Shown here: piece after piece, positions 1-8,771 of the stretch
How positions within the stretch are numbered: position 1 is the first letter of the stretch
Layout: every line of letters begins with the position of its first letter
DNA from: Arcobacter iocasae
Lineage (GTDB): Bacteria; Campylobacterota; Campylobacteria; Campylobacterales; Arcobacteraceae
Assembly: GCF_042214795.1 (NCBI RefSeq)
Contig: NZ_CP090177.1
Coordinates: 2,232,001-2,296,000, forward strand
Direction of reading: 5' to 3'
DNA length: 64,000 bases
Notes under the pieces: model-generated
The model's database searches: none
The model's input: the letters and a program-made list of their open reading frames with translations, nothing else
Told to the model about the DNA's origin: nothing
Position numbers and translations under genes: made by a program

Positions 1-1168
1 TTGCTTCACTATAGAATTCTTCTACATTTTCATTTGTATATTCCAATGATTTTAACCAATTTAAATTAGGTGAATGTTTGATTCCACTTTTATATTTCCA
101 ATGGGCTGCAATTCCATATTCTGCAACTTTATGCATTTCAAATGTTCTAATTTGCACTTCATGAATTTTTGAATTAAAAAAAACAGTTGAGTGAATTGTT
201 TGATAACCATTTTCTTTAGGGGTTGCAACATAGTCTTTAAATCTTGAGATTAAAGGCTTATATTCTAAGTGAATATGTCCCAAGACTTTATAACAATCAA
301 TCTCTTTATTTACAAGAATTCGTATTGCCATAAGATCTAAGATTTCATCAATTGTTACACCTTTTCTTTGTATTTTCATATAAATAGAGTAGTGGTGTTT
401 TACCCTTGAAAATATTTTAACTTTACTTTCATCATAACCATTCTTTTCTAAAAGCATTTTTGTTGAAGAGATAAATTGATTAAAGCCTATTTGAATTGTT
501 TGTTGATTTTCTTTCATAAAATCATCAATTTTTTTATATTCATCTGGATAAATATAAAAAAATGCCAAATCTTCTAGCTCATTTTTAATAGTAGAAATAC
601 CAAGTCTATGAGCAATAGGAACATAAACTACTAAAGTCTCTTCTGCTATTCTAAATTGTTTTTTAGGGGGTAATGCTGAAAGTGTTAACATATTATGAAG
701 TCTATCGCAAAGTTTAACTACTAAGACTCTTGGATCATCAATTGAAGCTACTAATAGTTTCCTAAAAGTTAAAGCAGAAGTAACTATTTTTTTATCTGAA
801 TCTGAAGCTACTAATTCACTCTCTCTAATTTCATCAATTTTTGTCAATCCATCAACAATATAAGAGATGTCTTCACCCCATCTTTCCTTTACAAACTCTA
901 AAGAATATTGGGTATCTTCAACTACATCATGAAGTAAGGCAGCTGCAACGATTGACTCTTCAGCTGAGAAATGTGCAGTTATACAAGCAACCAATAATGG
1001 ATGCACAGCATAAGGTTCACCACTTTTTCTAAATTGGCCTTCATGGGCTTGAATTGAAAAATCAACAATATCTTTTAATTTAGGAGTTATTTCTATTTGA
1101 GAGCTTAATTCAGCATAAGCACCTTTTATAGTGTTTATATGCTGAATTTTATTTATATATGGATCCAT
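1..1168 (-). CDS. spoT: Bifunctional (p)ppGpp synthetase/hydrolase SpoT/RelA, C-terminus cut by window edge
   Basis: Makes and degrades the stringent-response alarmone (p)ppGpp in the cytoplasm. I translated the minus strand from an ATG at 1168: the protein starts MDPYINKIQHINT. It carries the HD hydrolase region (HPLLVACITAHF then ALLHDVVEDT, about residues 40-70), a CDRLHNMLTL segment, and the synthetase region with RVKHHYSIYMKIQRKG and EVQIRTFEMHKVAEYGIAAHW. About 389 codons are visible; the TGS/ACT C-terminal part lies beyond base 1. It starts 5 bases after the rpoZ stop, so it is probably translated in the pyrH-rpoZ-spoT operon, an order usual in epsilonproteobacteria. Those genomes normally have a single bifunctional enzyme, so SpoT rather than a dedicated RelA is expected. 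Confidence 0.95.
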   Translation of the reverse strand, partial: MDPYINKIQHINTIKGAYAELSSQIEITPKLKDIVDFSIQAHEGQFRKSGEPYAVHPLLVACITAHFSAEESIVAAALLHDVVEDTQYSLEFVKERWGEDISYIVDGLTKIDEIRESELVASDSDKKIVTSALTFRKLLVASIDDPRVLVVKLCDRLHNMLTLSALPPKKQFRIAEETLVVYVPIAHRLGISTIKNELEDLAFFYIYPDEYKKIDDFMKENQQTIQIGFNQFISSTKMLLEKNGYDESKVKIFSRVKHHYSIYMKIQRKGVTIDEILDLMAIRILVNKEIDCYKVLGHIHLEYKPLISRFKDYVATPKENGYQTIHSTVFFNSKIHEVQIRTFEMHKVAEYGIAAHWKYKSGIKHSPNLNWLKSLEYTNENVEEFYSEA

Positions 1169-1173
1169 ACTTG

Positions 1174-1386
1174 TTATTTGTTTACTAAACCTTCAATAAC
1201 TAATAACCCTTCTCCAATTTCATCAATCGCAATATCTGTATATTTCATGTGTTGAGTATTTTTTTCTAAAAGTGGTTTTGCACCTTTGCTTAGTTCATCA
1301 GCTCTTTGACCAACTGCTAATGCAAGAATATATCTATCGTTGTTTACTTTTTTTAATGCTAGTGATAATCTCTCTTCTAATCTCAT
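1174..1386 (-). CDS. rpoZ: DNA-directed RNA polymerase omega subunit
   Basis: A 70-residue protein starting MRLEERLSLALKKVNNDRYI. It matches the short omega subunit that helps assemble the RNA polymerase core by binding beta prime. The segment LALAVGQRADELSKGAKPLL is the conserved omega helix region. The length fits epsilonproteobacterial omega. The start has a good ribosome site (AAGGAATAGT then ATG). It lies 13 bases after pyrH and 5 bases before spoT, the usual company of rpoZ. Confidence 0.95.
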   Translation of the reverse strand: MRLEERLSLALKKVNNDRYILALAVGQRADELSKGAKPLLEKNTQHMKYTDIAIDEIGEGLLVIEGLVNK

Positions 1387-1399
1387 ACTATTCCTTTAT

Positions 1400-2107
1400 T
1401 TATTTTACTATTGAACATTGACTTAAATCACCATTTATGATTTTAAGTAAATTACCTTTTGTGTACATATCAGCTACGACTATTGGAAGGCTATTATCTT
1501 TTGCAAGGGCAATAGCTGTATCATCCATAACTTTTATTGAATCTTCTAAAGCTCTATCATACGATAATGTTTCTAATTTAATAGCATCATCATATTTTGC
1601 AGGGTCTTTATCATAAACACCATCAACTTTTGTTGCTTTAATTAACATACAAGCACCAATTTCTGTGGCTCTTAAAGTTGCTGCTGTATCAGTTGTAAAA
1701 AATGGATTTCCAGTTCCAGCACTGAAAATAACAACTCTTCCTTTTTCTAAATGTCTTTTTGCTCTTCTTACAATATATGGTTCAGCAATTTGTTCCATTT
1801 TTATAGCAGTTTGTAATCTAGCATTTAAACCTTTGTGTTCTAGTGCTTCTTGCATAGCAATACCATTTACAACAGTTGCTAACATACCCATATAATCTGC
1901 ACTAGTTCTTTTAATAACACCATCAGCGGCTGCAGTTACACCTCTAATAATATTACCTCCACCAATAACGATACCAACTTCTATATCATTATCAACTAAT
2001 TCTCTTATCTCTTCTGCAATGTAATCAAGTATCTTTGTATCAATACCATATCCATCACTACCAGCTAAAGCTTCACCTGAAAACTTAACAAGTACTCTTT
2101 TTTTCAT
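1400..2107 (-). CDS. pyrH: UMP kinase
   Basis: Phosphorylates UMP to UDP in pyrimidine nucleotide synthesis (amino-acid-kinase fold, cytoplasmic hexamer). The 235 residues are normal for the family. The N-terminus MKKRVLVKFSGEAL holds the phosphate-binding lysine strand. GIVIGGGNIIRG (about 44-56) is the glycine-rich loop, and VIFSAGTGNPFFTTDTAA (about 125-142) is the UMP/ATP binding segment. It opens the pyrH-rpoZ-spoT operon. An AAGGA ribosome site lies about 10 bases upstream and a -10 box at 2136-2141. Confidence 0.97.
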   Translation of the reverse strand: MKKRVLVKFSGEALAGSDGYGIDTKILDYIAEEIRELVDNDIEVGIVIGGGNIIRGVTAAADGVIKRTSADYMGMLATVVNGIAMQEALEHKGLNARLQTAIKMEQIAEPYIVRRAKRHLEKGRVVIFSAGTGNPFFTTDTAATLRATEIGACMLIKATKVDGVYDKDPAKYDDAIKLETLSYDRALEDSIKVMDDTAIALAKDNSLPIVVADMYTKGNLLKIINGDLSQCSIVK

Positions 2108-2135
2108 AGGTAGGTGTCCTTATTATAATTTTTGG

Positions 2136-2141
2136 ATTATA
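2136..2141 (-). promoter_or_regulatory. Probable -10 box for pyrH operon
   Basis: On the minus strand the sequence reads TTTAGATATAATCC, a perfect TATAAT about 28 bases upstream of the pyrH start, after AT-rich sequence. There is no clear -35, as is common for sigma-70 promoters of epsilonproteobacteria. The assignment rests on sequence match and position only. Confidence 0.5.
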
Positions 2142-2173
2142 TCTAAATAAAACTAAATACTCATTTAAATAAA

Positions 2174-3241
2174 TCATTGTACTGCCCATTCATAAAAAGG
2201 CAAAATATTTATTTCTACTTTCTTGTACTTTAAAATATCATTATTACCTGCTGTTATTATGTATACTTGTTGAATATTTAATTCATCAATTGTTGAATAT
2301 ATTTTTTTTATAATTGTATTATTTAACAAAGTATTAAAGAAAGGAATTGCTAAAACTAAGGTTCTTGTATCTTCAATAAAAAAATCAATTTTCTCTAAAT
2401 AGTATATGTTTTTGTGCTCTTTTTGTAATTGTAAAAAGACCATATTTGTAAATTCATTTTTGAATTTTTTATTATGGGAAATTGAGTTTAAAAAAGCATG
2501 ATTATAAGCATATATTTTTTTTGTTGACTTCTCATGATTGTATTTTTTTATAAAAAATATTAATTGATTTGCTTCGTAAAATTTACAAAGTTCATAGAAT
2601 CTGTCTTTTGATATTTTGATACTTTTTTTTAGTATTGTATATAATTGATTTATTGATTTATTTTCATCAATTGATGAAAAAAGTAGTTTCAAAACTTCTA
2701 TTTCAGTAGTGTCTTTAGAAAATAGTTTAACAATCTCTTGTAATCTATTTACTCTTTTATTTTCATCAATTACAATCATTTCAGGTAAATTGCCATATTT
2801 TAAAAAATGATTGAAAGATGTAATTGAATTTTGGTATTTGTTATCATGTAATAAATATTCTTCAAAATCTAAACCATGAACAAAAATTGTTTTGAATCCT
2901 TTTATCTCTTTGTAATTTGAACTTGTGATTAAAATACTTTGTACTTCGGGAAGCTCAAAATCAAAATCAAAGTTTTCTAAAACTAAAATTTTGATTTTTT
3001 TCTCTTTTATAAAATCATCTAGAAATAGAACAATTTCATCTTTGTGGTTTCTAAAATCATTTAGATTTATATATAAATACTCTTGGCTATTAAAGTTTGA
3101 CAAATAGTCATAAATCAGATAACTTTTTCCAGTTTTTGGTGGGCCACATACAATAGTTTTAGGATGCGTTATTTTTTCTTTTCTTTCTTGAAAATTTATT
3201 TTATTAAATTCTAACTCATAACAAGCATCTAAAATTCTCAT
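2174..3241 (-). CDS. AAA-family ATPase (AAA_14-like), function unknown
   Basis: A 355-residue protein with a P-loop CGPPKTGKSYLIYDYL at about residues 32-47. A hydrophobic strand ending in acidic residues (KIKILVLENFDFDFE, about 82-96) probably serves as Walker B, followed by SILITSSNYKEIKGF and the HGLDFEEYLL segment often seen in AAA_14/DUF4143-type ATPases. The C-terminal half resembles the helical and nuclease-like half of these proteins but I see no clear catalytic motif. It has no signal peptide or membrane segment. It starts 4 bases after the pdxA stop, so it is probably translated with the pdx genes, although a role in vitamin B6 synthesis is not suggested by its sequence. Confidence 0.8.
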   Translation of the reverse strand: MRILDACYELEFNKINFQERKEKITHPKTIVCGPPKTGKSYLIYDYLSNFNSQEYLYINLNDFRNHKDEIVLFLDDFIKEKKIKILVLENFDFDFELPEVQSILITSSNYKEIKGFKTIFVHGLDFEEYLLHDNKYQNSITSFNHFLKYGNLPEMIVIDENKRVNRLQEIVKLFSKDTTEIEVLKLLFSSIDENKSINQLYTILKKSIKISKDRFYELCKFYEANQLIFFIKKYNHEKSTKKIYAYNHAFLNSISHNKKFKNEFTNMVFLQLQKEHKNIYYLEKIDFFIEDTRTLVLAIPFFNTLLNNTIIKKIYSTIDELNIQQVYIITAGNNDILKYKKVEINILPFYEWAVQ

Positions 3242-3245
3242 GTGA

Positions 3246-4190
3246 TTAGTTACTTAAATTAATAGCTTCTTTTACTGCATTTATATAACTTTTTAAAGAT
3301 ACTTTAGAGTTCTTATAAGCTATGTCAAATGCAGTTCCATGATCTACAGAGGTTCTAATAATTGGAATATTTAAACTTACATTTATACTTTGTTCAAAGT
3401 ATAAAGATTTTAAAGGAATTAATCCTTGGTCATGATACATACAAACATAGTATTGGTAATATTTTCTGTTCATTGGAGAAAATGCAGTATCAGGTACTAA
3501 TGGACCTTTAAAGATATTTTTTCCTATTTCTTTATTTGCTTTTTTTATAGCTTTTATAATCTCAACTTCTTCATCACCTAAAACCCCATTATCGCTTGCA
3601 TGTGGATTGAGACCTAGTACGGCAATATTATCTTGTTTTACATTATTATAAAAATCTAATAAAAATTTAGTGATTTTTTCTTCTTCTATTTTTTTTGCCA
3701 CTTTTCTAAGTGCAATGTGTTCTGTATACAAAGCTACAAATAATTTAGAACATCCAAGCATCATAATTGCATCTTTGCCAAAATAATCTCTTAGAACTTC
3801 CGTATGACCTTTGTAGTGAATTTTTGCTCTATTCCAAGACTCTTTATTTATTGGTAAAGTTACTATTGCATCAACTTTTTTCTTTGAAGCTAGTTTTATT
3901 GCACATGTAAAAGAATCAAAAGAATAAGCACCTGCATCTTTTGCCACAGTTCCTGGTCTAATTACAAATTTGCCTTTTACTTTTTCAACTTCGAAGTCTT
4001 TTGGAATATCTAGATTTAGTAGTTTTGCACCATCTTTTAATAAATCTTTATTTATACAATAAACAGGAGAACAATATTTTTTAATTTTTTCATGTGCTTC
4101 TAAAGCAATTTGTAATCCAATACCATTTAAATCTCCAATTGATATTGCAACTTTTTTTTTACTAATTCTTTCGTCACTTACTTTTGTCAT
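3246..4190 (-). CDS. pdxA: 4-hydroxythreonine-4-phosphate dehydrogenase
   Basis: Oxidises 4-phosphohydroxy-threonine in the DXP-dependent pyridoxal phosphate pathway; its product is joined with deoxyxylulose phosphate by PdxJ. The 314 residues contain the N-terminal AISIGDLNGIG, YKGHTEVLRDYFG (substrate-binding His), LGLNPHASDNG, GPLVPDTAFSP and YVCMYHDQGLIPLK with the metal-binding histidine, then DHGTAFDIA near the C-terminus. All are PdxA signatures. The start is 5 bases downstream of the pdxJ stop, so the two are co-translated. Confidence 0.96.
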   Translation of the reverse strand: MTKVSDERISKKKVAISIGDLNGIGLQIALEAHEKIKKYCSPVYCINKDLLKDGAKLLNLDIPKDFEVEKVKGKFVIRPGTVAKDAGAYSFDSFTCAIKLASKKKVDAIVTLPINKESWNRAKIHYKGHTEVLRDYFGKDAIMMLGCSKLFVALYTEHIALRKVAKKIEEEKITKFLLDFYNNVKQDNIAVLGLNPHASDNGVLGDEEVEIIKAIKKANKEIGKNIFKGPLVPDTAFSPMNRKYYQYYVCMYHDQGLIPLKSLYFEQSINVSLNIPIIRTSVDHGTAFDIAYKNSKVSLKSYINAVKEAINLSN

Positions 4191-4195
4191 ACTTC

Positions 4196-4978
4196 TTAAT
4201 CCTTGATAAGATTTTTCATCTCAATAATTGCATCTTTTAATCCAGTAAAAACTGATCTTGCTATTATGCTTTGTCCAATATTTAATTCGCTTATTTGTTT
4301 TATTCTTGATATCATAGTAACATTTTGATAATTAAGACCATGACCAGCTGCCACTTTCAAATTTAATTCTTTGGCAAATATTGAAGCTTTTTTAATCTCT
4401 TTTCTACTCTTTGTTAGAAGTTTTTTTAAATCTTCTTTTGGCAATTCTAACTCTTTGATACTGTGATGCGTATTATTTAAATTTCCATGTAACACAGCAT
4501 ATATATTTGCGAAAGTTCCAGTATGAAGTTCTACCCACTCAACTTGTAGTTGTTGCGATAACTCTATCATATCTTTTGTTGGGTCAATAAAAAGTGAAAC
4601 TTCAATCTCATTTTCATGAAGTTTATTAACAGCATTTTTTATTCTCTCAAAGTTTGATTTCAAATTCAAACCACCTTCTGTGGTAACTTCTTCTCTATTT
4701 TCTGGAACTAGTGTTACACGAGAGGGCTTAAGTTTACATGCGATATCTATGATTTTTTCATTGATTGAACACTCTAAGTTAACTGGAAGAGTTGATAATT
4801 TTATAATATTTTTTGCATCATCATCATGGATATGTCGTCTATCTTCTCTTAAGTGAATTGTAATTTGTTCAGCACCTGCTAATTTACAAATTCCAAGGGC
4901 ATCAAGTGGGTTTGGGTCATTTATTTTTCTGGCTTCTCTTAATACAGCAATATGATCTATGTTTACGCCAAGTAGCAA
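4196..4978 (-). CDS. pdxJ: Pyridoxine 5'-phosphate synthase
   Basis: Condenses 3-amino-2-oxopropyl phosphate with 1-deoxyxylulose 5-phosphate to pyridoxine phosphate. The 260-residue TIM barrel begins MLLGVNIDHIAVLREAR and contains GAEQITIHLREDRRHI, the active-site segment CSINEKIIDIACKLKPSRVT, VSLFIDPTKD, ELHTGTFA and AAGHGLNYQN. All are expected in PdxJ. It lies just upstream of pdxA on the same strand. The product is used by PLP enzymes, including GlyA and TrpB in this window. Confidence 0.96.
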   Translation of the reverse strand: MLLGVNIDHIAVLREARKINDPNPLDALGICKLAGAEQITIHLREDRRHIHDDDAKNIIKLSTLPVNLECSINEKIIDIACKLKPSRVTLVPENREEVTTEGGLNLKSNFERIKNAVNKLHENEIEVSLFIDPTKDMIELSQQLQVEWVELHTGTFANIYAVLHGNLNNTHHSIKELELPKEDLKKLLTKSRKEIKKASIFAKELNLKVAAGHGLNYQNVTMISRIKQISELNIGQSIIARSVFTGLKDAIIEMKNLIKD

Positions 4979-4989
4979 AATTTATCCTT

Positions 4990-5034
4990 TTAATATTGGG
5001 TATAGTTTTAAAATAACATAATATCCAATATTAA
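4990..5034. promoter_or_regulatory. Inverted repeat between trpE and pdxJ
   Basis: The 78-base gap between trpE and pdxJ contains the perfect 10-base inverted repeat TTAATATTGG (4990-4999) and CCAATATTAA (5025-5034) with a 25-base AT-rich loop. It could be a terminator-like hairpin after trpE or a binding site at the pdxJ promoter. No T-run follows on the minus strand, so a simple intrinsic terminator is not convincing. Confidence 0.35.
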
Positions 5035-5056
5035 TTAAGATAAATCTTTTAATATT

Positions 5057-6466
5057 TTATGATAAGTCTTTTAGTGTTGCAATATTAGCAGCAAGTTTAT
5101 TCTGAACTTCCAAATACTCAAGTTCAGGAATTGAATCAGCTACAACTCCTGCACCTGCTTGGAATATCACTTTATCATCTGTTAGCATGGTACTTCTAAT
5201 AGTAATTGCACTATCCATATTTCCATCAAAACCAAAATAAGCAATACTTCCTGAATAAAAGTTTCGCTTAATTCCTTCAAATTGTGCAATTAATTCCATA
5301 GCTCTAATCTTTGGAGCTCCTGTCATAGTTCCTGCTGTAAATGTTGCTGCAAAAAGGTCAAACATGTCATATTTATCATCAATAACTGCTTCTACATCAG
5401 TTACCATATGCATCACATGTGAGTATCTTTCTACTCTCATTAAATCAGTTACTTTTACAGTTCCAGGTTTTGCACATCTTCCCACATCATTTCTTCCAAG
5501 ATCGATCAGCATGATATGTTCGGCTCTCTCTTTTGTATCTGAAAGAAGTTCATTTTCCATTTCCAAATCTTTGTCTATGGTTTTACCTCTTTTTCTTGTA
5601 CCCGCAATTGGTCTTAAAAGTATATGCCCATCTACAAGTCTAATCATAACTTCAGGAGAACTTCCTGCAATTGAGAAGTCTTCAAATTCAAGTAAAAAAA
5701 GATAAGGACTAGGGTTTTTACTTCTTAGTGCCCTATAAAAACTTAAGTGGTCTACGATTGCTTTTTGAGTAAATCTATTTGACATAAGTATTTGAAAAAC
5801 ATCACCACTTTTTATCATCTCTTTTGATTTTGATACCATATCGAAAAATTGTTCTTTTGAATAGTTAAATTTTCCTTCATCTAAAAGTTTTGCTTTTTTT
5901 AATGGCAAAAATTCATAAGGAGTAAATAGACTTTTCTCAATAACTTCTAAATCATCTTTATATTTTTCACAACTTGTAACAATTACAAGTTTAGAAGTTT
6001 TATGTGAAAAACCTAATATTATTTTTGGTCGTATTAAGTCCAAATCAGGAATATTTAATTCATCAATTAATGGATCCATATATGGTTTTAAAACTGGTTC
6101 AAACTCTTTTCCAATATCATAACCTACATTTCCAATAAAACCATCAATTAATCCAATTCCTAATTCCAAAGATTTTTGTTTATAAAACTCTTTGTCAAAG
6201 TTTTTGTAATACTCTTTTAAAAATTTAAGTGGATTTGAATCTACTTCTTTTATTTCAGCTTTTTCATTTTTGAAAAATGTTTTTGTATCTTCATGCCACA
6301 CTCGCTCTCTTGCCCCAACTAAAATATAAGAGTAGTTACCATCACTTGAGTTGATTGTACTTTCAAATAAAAAAGTAATTTCATCTTTGTAGATGTCTTT
6401 TACTTTTTTATAAATTGATACGGGTGTAAATTGGTCTAAAAATAGTTCTTTTGAAAAAATCTGCAT
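5057..6466 (-). CDS. trpE: Anthranilate synthase component I
   Basis: Converts chorismate to anthranilate, the first step of tryptophan synthesis, using ammonia from a TrpG amidotransferase that is not in this window. The 469 residues have the N-terminal TrpE domain (FESTINSSDGNYSYILVG, about 33-50) and the chorismate-binding C-terminal half with PIAGTRKRGKT, IMLIDLGRNDVGRCAKPG, THVMH-like SHVMHMVTDVEA, ATFTAGTMTGAPKIRAMELI and FQAGAGVVADS. The PIAGTR form favours TrpE over the related PabB. The gene is not in a trp operon: its neighbours are pdxJ and a SPOR protein, and trpB is 16 kb away. Confidence 0.93.
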   Translation of the reverse strand: MQIFSKELFLDQFTPVSIYKKVKDIYKDEITFLFESTINSSDGNYSYILVGARERVWHEDTKTFFKNEKAEIKEVDSNPLKFLKEYYKNFDKEFYKQKSLELGIGLIDGFIGNVGYDIGKEFEPVLKPYMDPLIDELNIPDLDLIRPKIILGFSHKTSKLVIVTSCEKYKDDLEVIEKSLFTPYEFLPLKKAKLLDEGKFNYSKEQFFDMVSKSKEMIKSGDVFQILMSNRFTQKAIVDHLSFYRALRSKNPSPYLFLLEFEDFSIAGSSPEVMIRLVDGHILLRPIAGTRKRGKTIDKDLEMENELLSDTKERAEHIMLIDLGRNDVGRCAKPGTVKVTDLMRVERYSHVMHMVTDVEAVIDDKYDMFDLFAATFTAGTMTGAPKIRAMELIAQFEGIKRNFYSGSIAYFGFDGNMDSAITIRSTMLTDDKVIFQAGAGVVADSIPELEYLEVQNKLAANIATLKDLS

Positions 6467-6481
6467 GCAATTTGAACCTTA

Positions 6482-7459
6482 CTAAAATTTCAAAATAAAA
6501 GCGCTACTAATGTTAAGTTTTGATTTAACATTATTCATATTATTAATTGCATCACTTCTAGATTTAAATGGACCTACTAACACTTTTGTAAAAGTTGTAC
6601 CCTTAACATTTACTTTGTAAAAAACATATTTAAACTTACTTTTTCTTAAGTTATCCATATATTTTTTATCTATATTTTTAGAAAATGCTCCAACTTGAAT
6701 AAAAGTACCATTTGGTTCATTCGTTAAAATTTTCTTTGTAGTTTTAACAACTGGTTTAGGAGTAGGTTTTACTACTTCTTTTTTAACAACTTCTTTTTTA
6801 ACCACAGGTTTTGGTTTTTCTACTTCTTTTTCTGCTATTTTTGATTCTACATTAAAGATATCTTTTTTTAACTCTTTTGCTTTTTCAACATCTTTTTGCG
6901 AAGGCTCTGGTAAAGAGACTTTTTTCTCTTCTTTTTGGATATTATTAAGATCCATTGCCTCTGTTATATCTTTATTTTGTTTTTCAGTTTTATTGTTTAA
7001 ATCTTCAATGCTTTTTAGTTTTTCATTTACTATTTTTTGATATTGTTGTTCAATATTATCATTTAAGGGCTTATCTTGCTCAATTGTCTCTTTTTTTGTT
7101 AATGAATCATCTTCTACTTTAGTTTGGTTATCTAAAAGACGAAAGATTATAATCGTTATCAAAAATAAAACTGCTAAAACTAGTCCTAAGACAATATATT
7201 TTTTCTTATTGTCTTTATTTTGTGAAGAATTACTAGCTCCTAATAAAATATCATCTAATTCAGATTCTGTTTTATTAACTTCTTCTTCATAAGTAAAATT
7301 ATCATTACTTGCATAAGGATTATTTTGTTCATATGGGTTCTTCGAAGAAGAATTTATGTTTTTAGCTTGTGACTCTAGTTCCATTAATCTCTCCTCTAAT
7401 TCTGTTTGTTCCCTTTTTATTTGAACATTTTTTATAAAATCTTCGCCTTTTATTTCCAT
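6482..7459 (-). CDS. SPOR-domain membrane protein
   Basis: A 325-residue bitopic membrane protein. Residues 1-85 are polar and Asn/Glu-rich, a membrane helix follows (YIVLGLVLAVLFLITIIIF, about 89-107), then a long Lys/Glu-rich periplasmic linker with Pro-Lys-Pro-Val repeats (about 215-240). The C-terminal SPOR domain (about 250-325) begins NGTFIQVGAFSKN and contains KVLVGPFKSRSDAINN. SPOR domains bind denuded peptidoglycan at the division site, so a cell-envelope or division role is likely. Its start is 22 bases after the glyA stop, with an AAAGG ribosome site. It is not identifiable as a specific named protein such as FtsN. Confidence 0.88.
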   Translation of the reverse strand: MEIKGEDFIKNVQIKREQTELEERLMELESQAKNINSSSKNPYEQNNPYASNDNFTYEEEVNKTESELDDILLGASNSSQNKDNKKKYIVLGLVLAVLFLITIIIFRLLDNQTKVEDDSLTKKETIEQDKPLNDNIEQQYQKIVNEKLKSIEDLNNKTEKQNKDITEAMDLNNIQKEEKKVSLPEPSQKDVEKAKELKKDIFNVESKIAEKEVEKPKPVVKKEVVKKEVVKPTPKPVVKTTKKILTNEPNGTFIQVGAFSKNIDKKYMDNLRKSKFKYVFYKVNVKGTTFTKVLVGPFKSRSDAINNMNNVKSKLNISSAFILKF

Positions 7460-7481
7460 AATAAGCCTTTATTATTATTTA

Positions 7482-8744
7482 TTAATATGTAGAACTAGTA
7501 TAAATAACGAAATTTTTAGCTAATTCTTCTAATTCTTCTTTTATTTTTGCTTGTAATTCTGCATTTTCAATATCATCTAAAACATCACAAATTTTATTTG
7601 CAATTATTTCAAATTCTTTTTCTTTCATCCCTCTACTTGTAAGTGCTGGACTTCCGATTCTAACCCCACTTGTAACAAAAGGACTTCTAGTCTCTCCTGG
7701 AACTGTATTTTTATTTACAGTAATCCCTGCATTTCCTAGAGCTGCATCTGCATCTTTACCACTAAAAGGTTTATTTAAAAAAGATACTAAGATTAAGTGA
7801 TTGTCTGTTCCACCACTTACGATATCATATCCTCTTTTCATTAACACTTCAGCTAAAACTTTTGCATTTGCTTTAACTTGTTTTGCATAATCTTTCCATG
7901 ATGGATCAAGTACTTCTTTAAATGCAACAGCTTTTGCAGCCATAACATGAACTAAAGGTCCACCTTGAAGTCCTGGGAATATTGCTGAATTGATTTTTTT
8001 AGAAATCTCTTCATCATCTGTTAAAATAAGTCCACCTCTTGGTCCTCTTAATGTTTTGTGCGTAGTAGTTGTAACTACATGTGCATGAGGAAATGGTGAT
8101 GGATGTTCACCAGCCGCTACTAAACCAGCAATATGAGCAATATCAGCGAATAAAATTGCACCAACTGCATCAGCTATTTCTCTAAATTTAGCAAAATCAA
8201 TCACTCTTGCGTATGCACTCGCACCACAAACAATAATTTTTGGCATAGTGACTTTTGCTATTTCCATAACTTTGTCATAATCAATTCTACCATCAAGTTC
8301 TACCCCATAATAAAATGCTTGGTAATTTTTTCCTGAAAATGAAGGTTTAGATCCGTGAGTTAAATGTCCACCATGAGATAAATCCATACCTAAAATTTTA
8401 TCACCAGCATTTATCAATGCAGCATAAACTGCACCATTTGCTTGACTACCTGCATGAGGTTGTACATTTGCAAATTTACAACCAAAAATTTCACAAGCTC
8501 TATCGATTGCTAGTTGTTCAGCTTTATCAGCAAATTCACATCCTCCATAATATCTTTTATATGGATAACCTTCTGCATATTTGTTTGTAAATATTGAACC
8601 CATAGTTTGCATTACAGCTGGACTTGTAAAGTTTTCACTTGCAATCATCTCTAAGTGTGTAGTTTGTCTGTCTAACTCATTTTCTAAAATATCAAAAATT
8701 TCTTTATCTGCTTGCTCTAAACTATTATTACTAATATAACTCAT
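7482..8744 (-). CDS. glyA: Serine hydroxymethyltransferase
   Basis: PLP enzyme converting serine and tetrahydrofolate to glycine and methylene-THF. The 420 residues are standard. ASENFTSPAVMQTMGSIFTNKYAEGYPYKRYYGG (written here as a region, about 36-69) is the conserved N-terminal block. VTTTTHKTLRGPRGG (about 225-239) holds the PLP-binding lysine, and PFVTSGVRIGSPALTSRGM is near the C-terminus. A strong AGGAG ribosome site precedes the ATG. It is the middle gene of a lysS-glyA-SPOR-trpE run with short gaps. Confidence 0.97.
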   Translation of the reverse strand: MSYISNNSLEQADKEIFDILENELDRQTTHLEMIASENFTSPAVMQTMGSIFTNKYAEGYPYKRYYGGCEFADKAEQLAIDRACEIFGCKFANVQPHAGSQANGAVYAALINAGDKILGMDLSHGGHLTHGSKPSFSGKNYQAFYYGVELDGRIDYDKVMEIAKVTMPKIIVCGASAYARVIDFAKFREIADAVGAILFADIAHIAGLVAAGEHPSPFPHAHVVTTTTHKTLRGPRGGLILTDDEEISKKINSAIFPGLQGGPLVHVMAAKAVAFKEVLDPSWKDYAKQVKANAKVLAEVLMKRGYDIVSGGTDNHLILVSFLNKPFSGKDADAALGNAGITVNKNTVPGETRSPFVTSGVRIGSPALTSRGMKEKEFEIIANKICDVLDDIENAELQAKIKEELEELAKNFVIYTSSTY

Positions 8745-8771
8745 TTTTAATTCTCCTGATTTATTATTTTA